Positions 60,575 through 64,000 of a stretch of DNA of 64,000 nt are shown piece by piece. The notes beneath the pieces were generated by a model, which did not search any database, was not told where the DNA came from, and saw only the letters and a program-made list of their open reading frames with translations. A program made the translations under genes and the position numbers. Position 1 is the stretch's first letter; the number at the start of each line of letters is the position of its first letter. Source of the DNA: Desulfosporosinus sp. (GTDB lineage: Bacteria; Bacillota; Desulfitobacteriia; Desulfitobacteriales; Desulfitobacteriaceae); assembly GCA_003513495.1 (NCBI GenBank), contig DOPM01000038.1, forward strand, positions 28,164 through 92,163, given 5' to 3'.

Positions 60575-61828
60575 TCACAAAAGGTTCGTCATCATAGGAT
60601 AATCTTCATTCTCTACGACACCGCCAGTCATAGAGTGAAGCCCGCTATTTAGAAATGCTGATCTAAAAATGGCTGAAGACCCGTATTTTTCTCGAATAGT
60701 GTCAACGGCACTGTCAATCTTACGTCGCTTTTCATAGTTTTTACCAAAGAGGGATGTCTGATAAAAATCGTTTTGGCAAAGTTCAGATACTCTTAGTCCC
60801 ATATGCCTCAGAGAATGACCCTTCCACAGTTCATCGAATAACTCACAGGCTATTTGCCAAATTTCATCCGTACAATCAGTGGCATTATAGAGTTTTCGTT
60901 GGTGAGAACAACCATAAAATTCATTGGTTCGGAATGAAACTGATACCAGACGAGCTAGCACCTTGGCCTGTCGCAATCGATTACTTACGGATTCAACAAG
61001 GGAAAGTAAGACAAGGTGAGCATTTATACGGTCCTCTACGTCAAAGGGAATGGTTGTAGAATTTCCCATTCCTTTAACTTCAATGGTACCAACTGTTCGG
61101 ACTGGAGAATAATCAACGCCGTTAGCGTAGTTCCAGACTAATACCCCCTGGGATTTTAAAAATAGCTTAATTATTTTTAAATCATAATTTGCGAGTTCCC
61201 CAATCGTGTTGATATTCCTAGATCTAAGCTTTTTAGATGTTGCCCGTCCGACCATGAAAAGTTTCTCAATAGGCAGGGGCCACATTTTTACAGGCACTTC
61301 TTCAGAAAAAATCGTGTGTACCAGGTCAGGTTTTTTGAGTTCTCCAGCCATTTTGGCCAATAGTTTATTCGTAGAGATCCCTATATTTACAGTAAAGCCA
61401 AGCTCATTTTTGACTCGGTCTTTTATCTCATGGGCAGTTTTGATAGGGTCATCTGACAACAACTCCATACCTGAAAAGTCCAGAAAACACTCGTCAACGG
61501 AAAACCGCTGGACGGATGGGCTATATTCTCTAAAAATCTCAACCATGGCGTCACTGCACTGACGATAAAGGCTATAATGAGGAGGAACAATGATAAGACC
61601 AGGGCATTTTTGGCAGGCTGAGTAGAGGGTTTCACCTGTTTGAATCTTAAACTTCTTAGCGGGAATTGATTTAGTGAGCACAATGCCATGCCGAGTGGTT
61701 GGATCCCCGCCAACGACGGATGGAACTGTCCGTAAATCCAGTGGATCACCATGTTGTAGGCGATATACAGCTTCCCAAGACAGATAGGCTGAATTTGCGT
61801 CAATATGAAAAATATATCGTTTAGCCAT
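60575..61828 (-). CDS. dinB: DNA polymerase IV (DinB/UmuC Y-family)
   Basis: A 417-residue Y-family translesion polymerase. Metal ligands are D10 (FHIDANSAYLS) and D112/E113 (SVDECFLDFSG). The helix-hairpin-helix near residue 190-215 (MVGRATSKKLRSRNINTIGELA) and little-finger domain follow. The ATG has GGGAGTGA upstream. It bypasses lesions with low fidelity under SOS control. The LexA site and promoter lie 45 bases upstream, so regulation can be read from the sequence. Polymerase IV or V-like mutagenesis is the family role. Confidence 0.92.
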   Translation of the reverse strand: MAKRYIFHIDANSAYLSWEAVYRLQHGDPLDLRTVPSVVGGDPTTRHGIVLTKSIPAKKFKIQTGETLYSACQKCPGLIIVPPHYSLYRQCSDAMVEIFREYSPSVQRFSVDECFLDFSGMELLSDDPIKTAHEIKDRVKNELGFTVNIGISTNKLLAKMAGELKKPDLVHTIFSEEVPVKMWPLPIEKLFMVGRATSKKLRSRNINTIGELANYDLKIIKLFLKSQGVLVWNYANGVDYSPVRTVGTIEVKGMGNSTTIPFDVEDRINAHLVLLSLVESVSNRLRQAKVLARLVSVSFRTNEFYGCSHQRKLYNATDCTDEIWQIACELFDELWKGHSLRHMGLRVSELCQNDFYQTSLFGKNYEKRRKIDSAVDTIREKYGSSAIFRSAFLNSGLHSMTGGVVENEDYPMMTNLL

Positions 61829-61872
61829 AGTTCTTCACTCCCAATTATTATCCGTACATAGTTTCCATATGG

Positions 61873-61914
61873 GAACGTATGTTCTATTATGACCGGATAC
61901 TTTGGGAATATCAA
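61873..61914 (-). promoter_or_regulatory. SOS promoter of dinB with LexA box
   Basis: On the minus strand TTGATA (61914-61909) and CATAAT (61891-61886) are 17 bases apart. Overlapping just downstream is the perfect Bacillus-type LexA (DinR) box GAAC-GTAT-GTTC (61873-61884). LexA cleavage would derepress dinB. Confidence 0.88.
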
Positions 61915-62046
61915 TAAACAACCTGTTATTTGTTATACATGAAGTGTGACCCTTTTCTAAAGATGAAGATAAGTGGAGCCAATGAAAATGAACGACAAAT
62001 AGTATATAATGAAAAAGAATTATTGCTTTTGAGGTGGTATAAGCTC

Positions 62047-62397
62047 ATGAACCCTATTGCTAAGTCTGCTGTACAATCTGCCCTAGACCATTTTCTTAAC
62101 CGCGACGTGTACCTTCACTTAGAGACAACCAATGGAGCCTATGCAGTCCATAAGCAAGAGAGCACTATGACTGTAGGTGCCTATATTCGCAATGGTCGTA
62201 TCTGCTTTGGGCGTGGGGTTATTACCGGTGAGGGCCCTTACCGTGTTGGACTTAAAATGGAAATCGGTTGGGTTTACGCTGAAGGACTGACGGATTTTGA
62301 AATAGACCAAGCAGGTCGACTATTACTCGCCGGCCATGATCAAGAAGGTCGCTTGGCTGTAGCCCTTGAACTTAGTTTTACCCCCTTCGATCTGTAA
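62047..62397 (+). CDS. yojF: YojF-family (DUF1806) protein, bacillithiol-associated
   Basis: A 116-residue protein of the DUF1806/YojF family. In Bacillus yojF is adjacent to bshB2 (yojG). I use the ATG at 62047 with GAGGTGG 8 bases upstream; upstream codons in this frame belong to the leader. Its role is unknown; it travels with the bacillithiol deacetylase. A terminator-like hairpin separates the pair, but a 75-base gap still allows co-expression. Confidence 0.8.
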   Translation: MNPIAKSAVQSALDHFLNRDVYLHLETTNGAYAVHKQESTMTVGAYIRNGRICFGRGVITGEGPYRVGLKMEIGWVYAEGLTDFEIDQAGRLLLAGHDQEGRLAVALELSFTPFDL

Positions 62398-62404
62398 CCT
62401 TGGC

Positions 62405-62434
62405 GTATAAAAACCCGCTATCTCGCGGGTTTTC
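62405..62434 (+). terminator. Terminator-like hairpin between yojF and bshB2
   Basis: AAAACCCGC ... GCGGGTTTTC forms a 9-bp stem about 10 bases past the yojF stop. It may end the yojF transcript or limit readthrough. Confidence 0.65.
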
Positions 62435-62472
62435 ATACTGTCAGTGAAATTATTTACTTAGGAGGTATTTTT

Positions 62473-63144
62473 TTGGAACAACACGTTCTCGTTATTTTTC
62501 CCCATCCCGACGATGAAACATTTGGCTGTGGTGGAACCATAGCACAATTCACCCAAACAGGCGTTCCTGTAACTTATGTCTGTGCTACTTTGGGACAAAT
62601 GGGGCGTAACATGGGAAAACCGTTCTTTGCCACTCGAGAATCCTTGCCGAATATTCGGGAAGCAGAGTTGGAGGAAGCTTGCCAGGCTCTTGGCATTCAA
62701 CGTTTGATTAAGCTTGGTTTACGGGATAAAACGATTGAGTTTGAAGACCCGGAACTATTGAGCGCTAGAATAGAGCAGATCCTGCAAGAGGTTCGGCCAT
62801 CTCTTGTCCTCACTCACTACCCCGGATATGCAGTTCATCCTGATCACAATGCACTAGGAGAGGTAACCATCCTGGCCATTTCACGCCTTCCCGTTCAGGA
62901 ACGTCCAATGGTATATGTCCATGCTTTTGCTCGCGACTGCCAGAATAGGCTGGGCCCACCTGATATTATTAATGACATTTCAGCCCTGTCCGAAAAGAAG
63001 CTGGCCGCAATCCGGGCGCACAGATCACAGTCCCAAGTATTTTTTCCTCGTATTGCTAATGGACAAACCAAAAAACCATCCTCAAAGAATTCACTCAGTC
63101 ATATGCTTGAGCGCGAATCCTTCTGGACGTATCATTTTTCGTAA
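62473..63144 (+). CDS. bshB2: BshB2-type N-acetyl-glucosaminyl-malate deacetylase
   Basis: A 223-residue LmbE/PIG-L deacetylase. Zn ligands are visible in HPDDETFG and HPDH; the acid ATLGQMGRN segment and the C-terminal RAHRSQSQ motif fit BshB. It removes acetyl from GlcNAc-malate in bacillithiol synthesis. The closeness to yojF makes BshB2 more likely than other LmbE enzymes. The start is TTG with GGAGG 7-8 bases upstream. The bshA and bshC genes are not in the window, so whether the cell makes bacillithiol is untested. Confidence 0.82.
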   Translation: MEQHVLVIFPHPDDETFGCGGTIAQFTQTGVPVTYVCATLGQMGRNMGKPFFATRESLPNIREAELEEACQALGIQRLIKLGLRDKTIEFEDPELLSARIEQILQEVRPSLVLTHYPGYAVHPDHNALGEVTILAISRLPVQERPMVYVHAFARDCQNRLGPPDIINDISALSEKKLAAIRAHRSQSQVFFPRIANGQTKKPSSKNSLSHMLERESFWTYHFS

Positions 63145-63216
63145 CGTTTCTAAACCACTCCACCCGAATTAACGAAGGACACACTCTAACTTATAGATTA
63201 AGAGGTCTTTAAGAAA

Positions 63217-63370
63217 ACGCTACGCGTCTTTTTACTATACATGTCTTTGCTATGAAAGCAACTCAAGGGCTATGTCATCCTGAAGGAGGTACGACTGAAG
63301 GATCTAGATCCTTCGCTGCGCTCAGGATGACATGAGTGAAAGAGGACCCTAAAGTTATGCATTCTCACAG
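63217..63370. repeat. Intergenic palindromic repeat, copy B
   Basis: A near-identical second copy of the 54977-55120 repeat, differing at about five bases in the best 100. It has the same 18-base perfect palindrome (63295-63312) and the same 10-base outer arms (63272-63281 and 63320-63329). The gap 63145-63459 holds this repeat and the terminator below, with no gene. Confidence 0.85.
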
Positions 63371-63373
63371 TAT

Positions 63374-63417
63374 CAAAAACGCTGAAAGCGACTCCGGGGT
63401 CTGCTTTCAGCGTTTTA
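63374..63417 (-). terminator. Terminator of the small membrane protein gene
   Basis: AAAACGCTGAAAGC ... GCTTTCAGCGTTTT is a perfect 14-bp stem with T-rich flanks on both strands, about 45 bases past the small membrane gene stop. Confidence 0.8.
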
Positions 63418-63459
63418 TATCTAGGGAATTAAAACTTTAAAGGGCTTTATGTATACGTC

Positions 63460-63759
63460 CTAGGAAATCTTCCTAGACAAATCAAATCCGTATTGAGAAT
63501 TTCTTAGCTGGACTCTTAATTTAGCGTTCTTTTTAAGAATTCCTCTATCTCTAGACTTCTTAAGGTATAAGAATAGTGATCCAATGACAGCTAAGACGAT
63601 TGCGAATACAAAATAACTTATTGCTAAAGAGGCATTCATCGTGAAGTCATAAGTATTTACTTGTCCTGCAACTGAATTCTTAATGACCAAGGTTTTCAGA
63701 TATCCCATTGCGTAGAATAGTAACGAGAAAACATAACTAATAGCAGTTATTTTTGGCAT
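63460..63759 (-). CDS. Small two-helix membrane protein, paralogue of the one at 60.2 kb
   Basis: A 99-residue protein, homologous to the 60203-60454 product across its length (MPK start, SLLFY-x-x-GY-K-LV, DFT-x-x-ASLA, IGS-FLYL). The C-terminal tail is longer and basic. I use the ATG at 63759 with GGAGGTGG 6 bases upstream; the frame extends to 63810 through the preceding gene. Function unknown; sequence is well conserved, so it is probably a real gene family. Confidence 0.72.
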   Translation of the reverse strand: MPKITAISYVFSLLFYAMGYLKTLVIKNSVAGQVNTYDFTMNASLAISYFVFAIVLAVIGSLFLYLKKSRDRGILKKNAKLRVQLRNSQYGFDLSRKIS

Positions 63760-63800
63760 AATCCACCTCCACCGCATATTGCACCCAGGAACACTCCGAC

Positions 63801-63962
63801 TTAACCACACTTAGCCCAATCTCCGGTTATACACTCGGTGCATCCACCAACATGTATAAGTTTGTTGCGGCATACTGGGCATTTGTTGTTCCGAATCAGC
63901 CACTGTTCACAGGGCTCTATGCAATGAGTCTTTCGGTTGCAATCTGCGCATACGTCGTTCAT
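63801..63962 (-). CDS. Small Cys-rich (zinc-ribbon-like) protein
   Basis: A 53-residue protein with nine cysteines in pairs: C-x2-C near the start, then CPVCRNK and GGCTEC, ending with WAKCG. The arrangement suggests one or two zinc ribbons, with the C-terminus reminiscent of ribonucleotide-reductase-like zinc tails. I chose the ATG at 63962 (GAGGCGG upstream). It lies 41 bases before the small membrane gene on the same strand. No function recognised. Confidence 0.65.
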   Translation of the reverse strand: MNDVCADCNRKTHCIEPCEQWLIRNNKCPVCRNKLIHVGGCTECITGDWAKCG

Positions 63963-64000
63963 TTTATCCGCCTCACAGTACATATATTTGTTTAATGCGA

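Noticed and set aside
1..64000. tRNA, rRNA, CRISPR arrays, intact IS elements or prophage
   Set aside because: None of their signatures was seen by eye; a tRNAscan or CRISPR search could still find something subtle.

Overview
The window looks like the chromosome of a low-GC, Gram-positive anaerobe of the clostridial Peptococcaceae type, with Desulfosporosinus or Desulfitobacterium as the best guess. This is inferred from content: a selenocysteine formate dehydrogenase with NADH-type electron-transfer subunits, a tungsten-type aldehyde:ferredoxin oxidoreductase, a sensory [FeFe]-hydrogenase-like kinase, a TRAP transporter, Bacillus-type LexA and lysine-riboswitch elements, strong GGAGG ribosome binding sites and many TTG/GTG starts. 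No rRNA, tRNA, CRISPR array, intact insertion sequence or prophage was seen.

Layout. 1-8.5 kb: DUF2975 protein, Ca2+-type P-ATPase, DUF368/PopT polyprenyl-phosphate transporter, Bcr/CflA exporter, a 61-residue secreted peptide, a leaderless sulfite-oxidase-like molybdoenzyme and a Dps protein. 8.5-15.4 kb: a minus-strand signalling operon (giant hybrid kinase, CheR, CheB, REC-GGDEF) followed by a lone flgB. 15.7-22.6 kb: aldehyde:ferredoxin oxidoreductase, divergent from a three-gene formate dehydrogenase operon whose catalytic gene is read through an in-frame UGA (Sec) with a clear SECIS hairpin. 22.8-29.8 kb: a frameshifted membrane gene, then the operon GGDEF / ferredoxin-hydrogenase-PAS-Hpt-CheA-CheX fusion / response regulator / mobA. 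30-33.2 kb: an autoregulated GntR-ABC operon and an AI-2E family protein. 33.5-39.1 kb: a complete dipeptide/oligopeptide ABC operon. 39.4-41.7 kb: an orphan solute-binding lipoprotein and an alpha/beta hydrolase. 41.7-48.9 kb: a three-gene operon of a membrane-anchored vWA protein, a tubulin/FtsZ-like GTPase and a second protein that appears to be a degenerate tubulin-like paralogue. 49-51.7 kb: amidase, rhodanese-CAP fusion lipoprotein, a remnant of an XPB-type helicase gene and a CGGC protein. 51.9-54.8 kb: lysA behind a lysine riboswitch, and a winged-helix/ferredoxin protein. 55-60.1 kb: acyl-CoA synthetase plus TRAP transporter, with an unusual GTAGG-rich leader. 60.2-64 kb: SOS-controlled DNA polymerase IV, yojF-bshB2, two paralogous small membrane proteins and a Cys-rich small protein. 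Two near-identical copies of a 140-bp palindromic intergenic repeat lie near 55.0 and 63.3 kb.

How it fits together. The 15.7-29.8 kb block combines formate/aldehyde oxidation, molybdenum-cofactor maturation and a probable H2/redox sensor wired into a CheA-like kinase and c-di-GMP. The two strongest candidates for undescribed biology are that hydrogenase-kinase fusion and the vWA/tubulin-pair operon. Functions are read from motifs and family knowledge; no database search was run.
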